Below are positions 1-5,736 of a stretch of 17,661 nucleotides of DNA, in pieces (position 1 is the first letter of the stretch; every line of letters starts with the position of its first letter). The stretch lies in the NCBI GenBank assembly GCA_002405555.1, contig DHMA01000119.1:1812-19472 (forward strand). Reading direction: 5' to 3'. The position numbers were made by a program, and so were the translations under genes. The notes below the pieces were generated by a model. It saw only the letters and a program-made list of their open reading frames with translations, searched no databases and was not told the DNA's origin. The DNA comes from Opitutia bacterium UBA4654. Its GTDB lineage: Bacteria > Verrucomicrobiota > Verrucomicrobiia > Opitutales > Intestinicryptomonadaceae.

Positions 1-214
1 CTGCGCCTACAAGCCAGTTAAATTCGGGCGCGACGGTTGAGACGATTACGCTTGCGGCTTCGCGCCCGTTGTTGAAGTCTTCGACGGTTTCGGCGGTTAG
101 GTTGCCTTTTTCGTCGTACATATTCGCGCACCCGCACAGTGAGACGCCGAGAGCCGCGACGCCGAATGCGACGAGTGCTGCGCTTGTTTTGATGTGTTCG
201 ATGATTGTTTTCAT
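1..214 (-). CDS. Small lipoprotein, partial (possible outer-membrane spanin); 3' end outside window
   Basis: The frame opens with ATG at 214 and stays open to the window edge, giving 71 residues so far. The N-terminus is a lipoprotein signal: two lysines near the start, a hydrophobic stretch (AALVAFGVAALGV) and a lipobox-like SLCGC, so the second Cys (about residue 28) would be the lipidated residue. The mature part is hydrophilic (ANMYDEKGNLTAET...). Its ATG overlaps the stop of the preceding gene as ATGA, which indicates translational coupling. The preceding protein has one N-terminal membrane helix plus a coiled coil. An adjacent pair of this kind is the classical arrangement of two-component spanins, which fuse inner and outer membranes at phage lysis. 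The spanin role is inference from topology and order only. A structural or unrelated lipoprotein remains possible. Confidence 0.7.
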   Translation of the reverse strand, partial: MKTIIEHIKTSAALVAFGVAALGVSLCGCANMYDEKGNLTAETVEDFNNGREAASVIVSTVAPEFNWLVGA

Positions 215-435
215 TTTCCGTTAAGTTTTCGTTCGAGAAAGTAAATGCGGTTGTCGCGTTCCTGCGCTTCGCGCCGAAGCTCCTTGATTTCCTGCCAAAT
301 TGCGGCGTTAGTTTTGTTGAGTCCGTCGATAGCGGTTGAAAGTTTTGCATCGGTTGCTTCGTAGCTCGACAGCTTGCCCCAGAGCCAGCCGACGACGGGG
401 AACACAAGCACGCCTACAATGTTTATCCAGTCCAT
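211..435 (-). CDS. 74-aa membrane protein with coiled coil (possible inner-membrane spanin)
   Basis: I chose the ATG at 435 because it overlaps the upstream stop by one base (TAATG), as at other junctions in this operon; an ATG at 462 in the same frame would run back into the collar gene. The 74-residue product has one hydrophobic segment at about residues 5-20 (NIVGVLVFPVVGWLWG). A long charged helix at about 28-72 follows, with regularly spaced hydrophobic residues and many E/K/R, typical of a coiled coil. No enzyme motif is visible. With the lipoprotein directly downstream it matches the layout of an Rz-like inner spanin, though it is short for that role. A holin or a virion membrane protein are alternatives. 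Confidence 0.7.
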   Translation of the reverse strand: MDWINIVGVLVFPVVGWLWGKLSSYEATDAKLSTAIDGLNKTNAAIWQEIKELRREAQERDNRIYFLERKLNGK

Positions 436-1007
436 TAGACGGCGCGGATTATGAAGTTGCACAGAAGACGCTTGCCGCGTACGTCGGCGTATATTGCTCC
501 GCCTCCATATATGCCATTCGGATTCGCTGGAAGTTGGGGCGATTCCTCCAATTCATTCGGAATCGCTGTAAAGGCTTGGTATCCGCTCCCCGAAGTAAGA
601 CTCATGCACATTCCGCTTTCCGTTCCGCCGCTTACTTTTACAAGCAGAGGATTACCCGCGCCAGTTGAATCTTGATAAAAGAGATTATGGCTATGGCGGG
701 GCACGAGCTGCGCATTTTCGCCGACAACTTCGCCGATTGCGCCCGAATCATAGTTTGTTTTGTTTCGTATAACATCGAGACCTGGCGACTCCGCCCACTC
801 TTCGGGCACTGCGTCGCCTTTGCCGCAAATAGTCGCCGCCCGCATGTCGGGAAGCGTGTTTGTGCCGAGCAATTCGTAAAGGCGCGGATATTCGTTTTTT
901 TCGAAAGTCGAGCCGTCGAGCATGAGCCAGCCTGTGGGCGCGGTCTTAAACAGCCCCGCGCGGATTTCGCCCAAAATGGGCTTTTCGCCTGTTGAAAAGT
1001 ACTGCAT
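435..1007 (-). CDS. Phage tail-collar domain protein (putative receptor-binding or spike protein)
   Basis: This 190-aa product shows the phage collar domain pattern at about residues 12-60: GEIRAGLF, then APTGWLMLDG, then YPRLYELLGTN and TLPDMR. This is the fold found at the base of many tail fibres. The rest is Gly/Ser/Asn-rich with a conserved-looking His segment (LVPRHSHN) and ends in CNFIIRAV, like the terminal strand of many collar/fibre proteins that end NWIIKA. It starts one base after the stop of the preceding gene. Because the element appears to encode a tailless capsid, this protein probably decorates a vertex and binds the host; that is inference. The domain call is well supported by the motifs. 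Confidence 0.82.
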   Translation of the reverse strand: MQYFSTGEKPILGEIRAGLFKTAPTGWLMLDGSTFEKNEYPRLYELLGTNTLPDMRAATICGKGDAVPEEWAESPGLDVIRNKTNYDSGAIGEVVGENAQLVPRHSHNLFYQDSTGAGNPLLVKVSGGTESGMCMSLTSGSGYQAFTAIPNELEESPQLPANPNGIYGGGAIYADVRGKRLLCNFIIRAV

Positions 1008-1008
1008 A

Positions 1009-1635
1009 TTAAAGTCTCAAAGTTATGTAGCTTACGCTTGCCGCTTCGCCCGCGTTGAGCGGCTGGATAATCCAACTGCGCCCCGCGACGCATTGCGGCA
1101 CAACGACCGAATCTCCCGCCCGCAAAGTAAGGCGGTACGTCAAGCCGCTTGGATACATTACGACGTCGGTATTGCCGCGATTTTGGATGAAGATTTCGAC
1201 GATTATAGTTGACGGCGGCAAAGCTATATTTGCGTTCGCGGCGATGTTTTGCGAAGCCATTGTGTGGATTGTCCGCACCGAATCAACGCGGACAGTGCCA
1301 GAAATAACGGTCGAATCGTCGGAGATGTCGCCGAAGCCCGCGATTACTTCGACATTAACTGCGGCGGCGTTTTCGTTGACAATCGAAATTTTCCGAAACA
1401 CGTTGCTGGACAATTTCGCGGCAAGCGCGGGAAACGCGCCGCCGAGCATATCGACAAGCCACGAATTGACGCCGAAGCGCAAGCCTGTGTAAAAGTCCAC
1501 CGCTTCGCCGTCGTCGAACTTGATTTTGCACCCAGCGGGCACGGAACGCGCAAACACCTTGTCGCCATAAACGTCGATGTCGGTTTGCGAGTTCGCCGCG
1601 ATTTTCCGCTTAAATTTTTTCAGTGAGAACTTCAT
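1009..1635 (-). CDS. Beta-rich virion-associated protein, unknown (possible penton or spike-base protein)
   Basis: The ATG at 1635 is preferred: AGGAT lies just upstream (TAGGATTTATG), and the longer in-frame extension to 1704 would run through the previous gene. The product is 208 aa with a basic N-terminus (KFSLKKFKRKIAAN). The body alternates short hydrophobic and polar stretches rich in V, I, S, T and N, as in all-beta capsid proteins. No transmembrane segment or catalytic motif is visible. It sits between a membrane protein and the collar-domain protein, a position that would suit a vertex (penton) protein or spike base. I do not recognise the family; the role is inferred from position and composition. 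Confidence 0.72.
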   Translation of the reverse strand: MKFSLKKFKRKIAANSQTDIDVYGDKVFARSVPAGCKIKFDDGEAVDFYTGLRFGVNSWLVDMLGGAFPALAAKLSSNVFRKISIVNENAAAVNVEVIAGFGDISDDSTVISGTVRVDSVRTIHTMASQNIAANANIALPPSTIIVEIFIQNRGNTDVVMYPSGLTYRLTLRAGDSVVVPQCVAGRSWIIQPLNAGEAASVSYITLRL

Positions 1636-1640
1636 AAATC

Positions 1641-2120
1641 CTATTTTTTGTTTTTGACCACGATGTAGACGACCGCGACCGCCGCGCCGCCGATTGCCAC
1701 GCATTTAAGAAAGTTCAGGGTGTTTTCCTGCGCGGTAAGTGCGCTTTCCTGATTCGCCACCCGCGCCGAGTTCAGGAGCGAGGTGGTCGAGGAAATAGCG
1801 AACGAATTCTGTTCCTTAACCCAACCGCCGAGTATGCCAGCGATTGATTTAATCATGTCGCCCGCGCCGTCAATCGCGCGACTGCCGAGGTTTTCGACAA
1901 GTTTGAACGCGCCGCCGTCGGTGATGTTATGCGTTAAGTTTACATTGGCGTTCGCGAACGCGTTTCGAAACGAATTTGTGCCGAGGTCTAAATCGTACAA
2001 ATTGCCGTCGCCGTTCAAAACGGTCGAATCCTGCGTAATCTCCGAATCCTGCGCGGTAATGCTTTTGTCGGTCGTCCGAGAGTCCGAGCGAGAGCCGCTT
2101 AATCCAACTGCGCTTGCCAT
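1641..2120 (-). CDS. 159-aa virion membrane-protein candidate with C-terminal transmembrane helix
   Basis: ATG at 2120 lies three bases after the previous stop. The N-terminal half is rich in S, T, D and N (about residues 1-75), the middle may be amphipathic helix (about 80-125), and a single hydrophobic segment lies at about 138-156 (LKCVAIGGAAVAVVYIVVKNKK), ending in lysines at the extreme C-terminus. The tail resembles that of the 95-aa protein encoded at 2716-3003 (AVVYLIARRR against AVVYIVVKNKK). Tail-anchored small proteins are typical of viruses with an internal membrane such as PM2. No family is recognised. Confidence 0.75.
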   Translation of the reverse strand: MASAVGLSGSRSDSRTTDKSITAQDSEITQDSTVLNGDGNLYDLDLGTNSFRNAFANANVNLTHNITDGGAFKLVENLGSRAIDGAGDMIKSIAGILGGWVKEQNSFAISSTTSLLNSARVANQESALTAQENTLNFLKCVAIGGAAVAVVYIVVKNKK

Positions 2121-2123
2121 AGG

Positions 2124-2507
2124 TTAAAACAATTCCTTTTGATATTTAACATTGACAATTTGCCAATGATATTTGACGGCGTGCCGCAACATGGCGCGGC
2201 GCGACGACTCGAACTGAACGTATTTGCAATCGAGTTTCTTGGCTTCGCGCTCTATCCAAAGATAGATTTCATCGCCGCACATGGGCGCGGTTTTCGCGTC
2301 GGCAGCAAGTATCGAAATGAAGAAAATCGAGCCTACGACCAAGTAGACGAGCACGCCGCATTCGACGCCGTCGGCGGAAAACACGACCTTTTTATAGTCG
2401 CGCAAAACGGCGTCGATGTCGAAGCCCGCGTCGCATTGCGGAATTTCTCGCATGACAAGCTCGCGCATGCCGTCCGAGATGTCGTCTGTGCTTGTTGCGG
2501 TTATCAT
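2124..2507 (-). CDS. 127-aa protein with GNAT-like C-terminal pattern, function unknown
   Basis: The ATG at 2507 overlaps the preceding stop by four bases (ATGA). The product has a hydrophobic central stretch at about residues 51-68 (GVLVYLVVGSIFFISILA), which reads like buried beta strands but could be a membrane segment. It then has a helix (DEIYLWIEREAKKLDCKY) and VQFESSRRAMLRHAVKYHW. That last part recalls the end of the GNAT acetyltransferase fold, where a strand, a Ser/Arg pair and a helix precede the last strand. GNAT-like proteins of this size occur in some small phages. The acetyl-CoA pyrophosphate loop is not clear, so enzymatic activity is doubtful. The gene call is firm, the fold call tentative. 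Confidence 0.72.
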   Translation of the reverse strand: MITATSTDDISDGMRELVMREIPQCDAGFDIDAVLRDYKKVVFSADGVECGVLVYLVVGSIFFISILAADAKTAPMCGDEIYLWIEREAKKLDCKYVQFESSRRAMLRHAVKYHWQIVNVKYQKELF

Positions 2508-2716
2508 TTTCGCCGAAGAGCCATGATTAGAGCCAGAGCCGCGACAGCCGCGCTTGCGCCGACCGCCAAGCCCAAGCCCGCGTTTTTCGAGCCGAAATTT
2601 ATTACCTTGCTTGTGTCGGTCGAAATGCCCGCCGAAGACGTGGAGGACGCGGACGACGACGGCGAAATTCCGCCGCCGCCGCCCTTGCCGAAATATGAGC
2701 CGAAAAACGGGTTCAT
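2504..2716 (-). CDS. 70-aa Gly/Ser-rich membrane protein, unknown
   Basis: The start is the ATG at 2716, which shares one base with the upstream stop (TAATG); the longer frame to 2818 is only a shadow of the preceding gene. The product begins MNPFFGSYFGKGGGGG, continues with a Ser/Thr-rich stretch and ends with one hydrophobic segment at about residues 48-67 (GLGLAVGASAAVAALALIMA) followed by LRRK. The N-terminal Gly-rich part and C-terminal tail anchor suggest a small virion protein inserted in an internal membrane. No homologue is recognised. Confidence 0.72.
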   Translation of the reverse strand: MNPFFGSYFGKGGGGGISPSSSASSTSSAGISTDTSKVINFGSKNAGLGLAVGASAAVAALALIMALRRK

Positions 2717-3003
2717 TATCGCCTCCGCGCTATCAGATAGACGACCGCGACGAGCACGCCGCCGCCGACAACAAGAGCCGCGACGGGAACGCCGCTTTTC
2801 GTGCGGCTCGACCACCACGCCGCCAAGCTCTCCGACTCGCTTTTGTTGGGAGTGTCGGATTTCAGGGCGTCAAGTTTAGTCGCCACTTTTTCGTAGGTAT
2901 CGGACGCCGTCCCGACGCCGTTTGCGACGTTGTCGACAACATCGCCGCCGCTCTCGACCGTCGAGCTTATCCAATCCCACGCGTTGCCCCAAAAGTCGTC
3001 CAT
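2716..3003 (-). CDS. 95-aa tail-anchored membrane protein, unknown
   Basis: ATG at 3003 follows the capsid gene stop with two bases between. The product starts MDDFWGNAWDWISS, has an Asp/Val/Ser-rich middle (about residues 15-65) that could form an amphipathic helix, and ends in one transmembrane helix at about 73-92 (VAALVVGGGVLVAVVYLIA) plus RRR. Its C-terminus resembles that of the 159-aa protein three genes downstream, so the two may be paralogues. It lies immediately after the putative major capsid gene, where corticoviruses keep small membrane-associated virion proteins. Function is otherwise unknown. Confidence 0.78.
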   Translation of the reverse strand: MDDFWGNAWDWISSTVESGGDVVDNVANGVGTASDTYEKVATKLDALKSDTPNKSESESLAAWWSSRTKSGVPVAALVVGGGVLVAVVYLIARRR

Positions 3004-3005
3004 GA

Positions 3006-3857
3006 TTACAGACCTTTAAGCTCTTCGAGCAACAGGCGGATTGCGCCAGCCGCGCCCGACGTAAACTCCAATTCGAACGAGCTTGCCGCGCGGACGTCGA
3101 GAAAATCGCCGTAGCGGTTTGTGTTGTCGAATACAATCGTCATAACGTTGTCGATTGTATTGAGTCCGTTAGCGTACATGTAATCCTTGTACTCTTGGAG
3201 CTTACGGAACTCGCGAATCGGCAAGCCGTTTACCTTGACTTTCGCGCCCGTGAGTACGCCCGCGCCGCCGATTGCGTGTATGCGCGTGTACGCCGTCTTT
3301 TGGAGCGTCGATGTCGTAGGTTTGCCCGCGCTGTCATTCGGGAGCGTCTGCGAGCTGTGCCACACGATGGGCGACAGCTTGGTTATGCCCGAAAAAACAG
3401 CGTACTCGCGCGAGACCTGCACGGCAAACGACGAAGAGGCCGCGTCTTTGACGTCGTATTCGAGCGTAAAGCTCTTGATTCCCGCGCCGTCGTACATCTG
3501 CCAAGCAAAGATGTCTTCGCCCACGGGCGTACGGCGTTGCGGTTCGGCAAAGTGCATTACAACTCGCGCCGATTTCTCGCCGTCGGCAGTTCCGAAGCGC
3601 GTTTCGATTCCGTGCATTTTGTTGATGTTTACAAGATGCGAGATGTCGTCGTACTGTCTTACGACCGTGCCGTTGACTTTCAGGCGCAAGTTGTAAATGC
3701 GGGCTTGCAACGCCGCAAGCGTCATCGCGGTTGAGCCGTCCGAAATGTCGAGCGACAAGTTATAGTATGTCGCGCCGAGCGGCAAATTGAGAGAGCCCGT
3801 CCCGCCAGCCTGTCCGCCGTTGGGAGTGGGGAGAAAATCCTGAATGCGAAGTCCCAT
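3006..3857 (-). CDS. Major capsid protein, PM2 P2-like double jelly-roll
   Basis: The 283-aa product is close in length to the 269-aa P2 coat protein of corticovirus PM2. I recognise the same opening pattern: a short N-terminal arm, a Pro/Asn/Gly linker, then a Leu-Pro-hydrophobic-Gly-x-Thr-Tyr strand (here LPLGATYYNLSL, about residues 25-36), then LRLKVNGTVVRQYDDISHL and ARVVMHFAEP. The whole chain reads as alternating beta strands in two roughly equal halves (about 1-140 and 141-283), with no membrane segment or enzyme motif. In PM2-like viruses P2 trimers form the icosahedral shell over an internal membrane. The packaging ATPase lies two very small genes upstream, as expected for this virus lineage. 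The call rests on remembered P2 features; structure prediction would settle it. Confidence 0.83.
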   Translation of the reverse strand: MGLRIQDFLPTPNGGQAGGTGSLNLPLGATYYNLSLDISDGSTAMTLAALQARIYNLRLKVNGTVVRQYDDISHLVNINKMHGIETRFGTADGEKSARVVMHFAEPQRRTPVGEDIFAWQMYDGAGIKSFTLEYDVKDAASSSFAVQVSREYAVFSGITKLSPIVWHSSQTLPNDSAGKPTTSTLQKTAYTRIHAIGGAGVLTGAKVKVNGLPIREFRKLQEYKDYMYANGLNTIDNVMTIVFDNTNRYGDFLDVRAASSFELEFTSGAAGAIRLLLEELKGL

Positions 3858-3859
3858 GA

Positions 3860-3952
3860 TTAATACGTTGCCTTTGTGTTTTCGTAGGCGGTTTCAAGCA
3901 CAATGCCCGCGAATATGCCCGCTACGGTGATGATTACAGTTTTAAGTTTCAT
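3860..3952 (-). CDS. 30-aa single-pass membrane peptide (candidate small virion protein)
   Basis: A short frame runs from ATG at 3952 to TAA at 3860-3862. AGGTTAGGAC just upstream of the ATG provides a ribosome site, and the frame fills the space between the 39-aa gene and the capsid gene. The product, MKLKTVIITVAGIFAGIVLE followed by ten polar residues, has a positively charged start and one hydrophobic helix at about residues 5-19. PM2-like viruses carry several membrane peptides of this size. The ribosome site, tight packing and transmembrane composition support it; there is no homology evidence. Confidence 0.58.
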   Translation of the reverse strand: MKLKTVIITVAGIFAGIVLETAYENTKATY

Positions 3953-3956
3953 AGTC

Positions 3957-4076
3957 CTAACCTACCATTTTCGTTGTGAGAGAGTCCGCGATTTTGACGC
4001 CATAACGCTTGTAGAGCCAGTTAGCCCCAAAGCCTACCGCCGCCGAAGTCGCAAATATGATTAATGCTTTTTTCAT
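3957..4076 (-). CDS. 39-aa single-pass membrane peptide (candidate small virion protein)
   Basis: ATG at 4076 opens a 39-codon frame ending in TAG at 3957-3959. It starts MKKALIIFATSAAVGFGANW, with two lysines then a hydrophobic helix at about residues 4-21, and ends in a basic and polar tail (LYKRYGVKIADSLTTKMVG). It is the first gene after the putative promoter in the gap downstream of the ATPase gene. There is no close Shine-Dalgarno; AGGAA lies about 24 bases upstream in an A-rich leader. Its membrane character, and a position right before another peptide of the same type and the capsid gene, suggest a virion membrane protein. Confidence 0.6.
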   Translation of the reverse strand: MKKALIIFATSAAVGFGANWLYKRYGVKIADSLTTKMVG

Positions 4077-4133
4077 GTTTTTTGATTTTGTTTGTTTGTT
4101 CCTGCGCCTTATATTATATCGAAATTGTCCGAC
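4077..4133 (-). promoter_or_regulatory. Putative promoter of the capsid/structural operon
   Basis: This 57-bp gap between the ATPase stop and the first small membrane gene is AT-rich, in a region where almost every other junction overlaps. On the minus strand it holds a perfect TATAAT (4113-4118). The element 17 bp upstream (TCGGAT, 4136-4141) is a poor match to TTGACA, so recognition may need an activator. A separate late promoter before the capsid genes would match the early/late split seen in PM2. This is prediction from sequence only. Confidence 0.45.
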
Positions 4134-4634
4134 CTATCCGATTAGTTTTTGCACTTTCGACGGCTCGAACGGCTTTTTGTGGACGAAGCAATAGCGCGGC
4201 AATTCGGGCAGGCGCAAAAACGCGTCGTCGCCCGTTTCGTCGGCGAGAATTTTTGCGTCATTCGCCGAGCCGCGAAAAGCGTAGAACTCCGAGCACTGCG
4301 AGCGGATTAGCGGTTCTATCTGCGTCAACCGTTGGAGTATAAAAAACGACCGATGCCCCCAGTGTCGCGCCTGTGTCGCGAGCCAGTGCATTCGCGCGGC
4401 GTCCGCGCCGCGTCCTATACTCGACCCGCTTTCGTCGACAAACAGGCAACAGTTGCGATTGCGTTTTGCCACCCGCAAAAAATCGTCGGCGTTTTGCGTC
4501 AAATAATCCGCGTCCCAATCGTCTAAAAATGGGTCAAGTACGATGCAATTACGCGTTTTGCGGAACTTCGAACACAGTGATTTTGCAAGGTAGCTTTTTC
4601 CCGAGAAACTTTGACCGCTTATTAACGTGTGCAT
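4134..4634 (-). CDS. Genome-packaging ATPase (FtsK/HerA type, PM2 P9-like)
   Basis: The 166-aa product has a Walker A motif at residues 7-14 (GQSFSGKS) close to the N-terminus. A Walker B follows at about 62-68, four hydrophobic or Cys residues then DE (CCLFVDE), and a polar sensor-like FFILQR lies further on. Short length, an N-terminal P-loop and no additional domains are the pattern of the virion packaging ATPases of the PRD1/PM2 lineage. These drive genome entry into a preformed membrane-containing capsid. The ATG at 4634 has AAAGGA four bases upstream. The gene precedes the capsid gene, separated only by two tiny membrane genes; this ATPase-capsid pairing is the hallmark of the lineage. 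A Zot-like protein of filamentous phages is the main alternative, but the P2-like neighbour and lack of a transmembrane segment argue against it. Confidence 0.85.
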   Translation of the reverse strand: MHTLISGQSFSGKSYLAKSLCSKFRKTRNCIVLDPFLDDWDADYLTQNADDFLRVAKRNRNCCLFVDESGSSIGRGADAARMHWLATQARHWGHRSFFILQRLTQIEPLIRSQCSEFYAFRGSANDAKILADETGDDAFLRLPELPRYCFVHKKPFEPSKVQKLIG

Positions 4635-4842
4635 ATCCTTTTCTTTTCTCCCAAAAGCGGCGGCACGCCGCGTCGATGTCGCGCTTTACGTCCGCCCAAC
4701 GCCGCCAATATTTCGACAACTCGCAAGACTGCGGTATGTCGAACTTGCTTTCTTCGTAGGGCAACTTACAGCCGCGCAATCCGCGTTTATTTAGCCGCCA
4801 CGTCTTCCTTTTTCGCTCCGTTTTTTCGATTCCTGAACGCAT
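4549..4842 (-). CDS. Basic small protein, unknown; overlaps both neighbours, start uncertain
   Basis: A 97-codon frame from ATG at 4842 to 4549 covers the otherwise empty space between the 215-aa gene and the ATPase gene. It overlaps the former by 56 bases and the latter by 86. The product is very basic (ERKRKTWRLNKRGLRG, then a helix rich in W, R and K at about residues 40-70). The last third is read from the same DNA as the ATPase N-terminus. No good ribosome site precedes 4842; TTG codons at 4779 and 4764 are possible later starts. The dense packing of the element makes a gene here likely, and a basic protein could bind DNA. The exact limits are not settled. Confidence 0.48.
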   Translation of the reverse strand: MRSGIEKTERKRKTWRLNKRGLRGCKLPYEESKFDIPQSCELSKYWRRWADVKRDIDAACRRFWEKRKGYAHVNKRSKFLGKKLPCKITVFEVPQNA

Positions 4843-5434
4843 AAATTTTTCCCGCGAACCATTCGCGGATTTTCTGTAATTTCGATTTCGCCTTTTCTTT
4901 CTGCGCCGCCGCGTACATCGACTGCGCCGAAATCGCCGCCAGCTCCGCCCACGGCGGCATTTCCATTCCGCCCCGACTCATGAGGTATTTGTACGCCGCC
5001 GCCTTGTGCGCGTCCGCTTCCATTTGCGACGGCTCGTAATCCGACCAGATATTCAAGCCGACGTAAAAGCACTTCGAAAACAGAGCCGCCGCCGCGTCCG
5101 TCGAAATTTCGATGTCCGAAATCGTCGGCGCGTTTTCCGTTTGCGGATTTTCGTTTTCGGGTATTTCCAACGCGGGCTTTTCGGGATTCGCCTTTTCCGC
5201 GACCTTGCAACCCTTTTTATTCCCGCGCTTTTTCGCCCATTCGCCGAATTTGTTTTTGCGCGGCGGCGATTCATGGATTTCGGGATTGTAGCCGCGCAAA
5301 TCGCCGTTTTCGGATTTCGGTTTTTCGTTTTCGGCAACCGCGCGGACTGCGTTTTCGTTGACGCGCGGAAATTCGACTTTCACCAAATCGGAAATTTCCA
5401 CGTCGTCGGGGGTTATCGTGTTTTCGTCTGCCAT
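4787..5434 (-). CDS. 215-aa protein of unknown function, Glu/Lys/Asn-rich N-terminal half
   Basis: ATG at 5434 lies 23 bases after the previous stop. The first half (to about residue 110) is low complexity and rich in E, N, K and P, probably disordered. The second half looks helical and conserved in style: FSKCFYVGLNIWSDYEPSQ, then an Ala/Tyr-rich region with MPPWAELAAISAQSMYAAAQ, then a basic helix and tail. I see no signal peptide, clear membrane helix or enzyme motif. It lies in the replication/packaging half, between the initiator and the ATPase, so a role in DNA handling or virion assembly is possible. The family is not recognised. Confidence 0.72.
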   Translation of the reverse strand: MADENTITPDDVEISDLVKVEFPRVNENAVRAVAENEKPKSENGDLRGYNPEIHESPPRKNKFGEWAKKRGNKKGCKVAEKANPEKPALEIPENENPQTENAPTISDIEISTDAAAALFSKCFYVGLNIWSDYEPSQMEADAHKAAAYKYLMSRGGMEMPPWAELAAISAQSMYAAAQKEKAKSKLQKIREWFAGKIYAFRNRKNGAKKEDVAAK

Positions 5435-5457
5435 AGCGACATTTTAAAGTTTTTGTC

Positions 5458-5736
5458 CTACCTTGCGAAAACGATTTTAAGCGGTTTTGCCGTTTTTTCG
5501 ATTTCGGCGATTTCGGCGGCTTCGATTTCCGCAAGCTTGCGGTATATTTTCCGTAGATTCCGTTTTCGGATTTCGTCGGACACCCGCGCCCGTAAGCGTA
5601 TCGCCGCTTTCGCATGTCCGATTCGTTGCAATTTCGGCATTGATTTTCGCCACATGCACCAAAGGCGAGTTGAAAAGAAATCTCCGCTTTCGTAGTCGGC
5701 ATATTGCATTCCCTCAATTTCGTATTCCGTAATCAT
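5458..5736 (-). CDS. 92-aa charged helical protein, unknown
   Basis: The ATG at 5736 overlaps the Rep stop by four bases (ATGA), indicating coupled translation. The product starts with an acidic, aromatic segment (MITEYEIEGMQYADYESGDFF), has a Cys/Trp patch (LWCMWRKSM), then a long Arg/Lys/Glu-rich helix with an EIAEIEK repeat that could form a short coiled coil. No membrane helix or known motif is present. As the gene immediately downstream of a rolling-circle initiator it could be a replication accessory or regulator, but nothing in the sequence proves it. Confidence 0.68.
   Translation of the reverse strand: MITEYEIEGMQYADYESGDFFSTRLWCMWRKSMPKLQRIGHAKAAIRLRARVSDEIRKRNLRKIYRKLAEIEAAEIAEIEKTAKPLKIVFAR

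Noticed and set aside
4101..4125. TGCGCCTTATATTATATCGAAAT resemblance to a dif site
   Set aside because: The resemblance covers only the CGC and the AT-rich centre, the arms do not match, and the position between ATPase and structural genes is better explained as a promoter.
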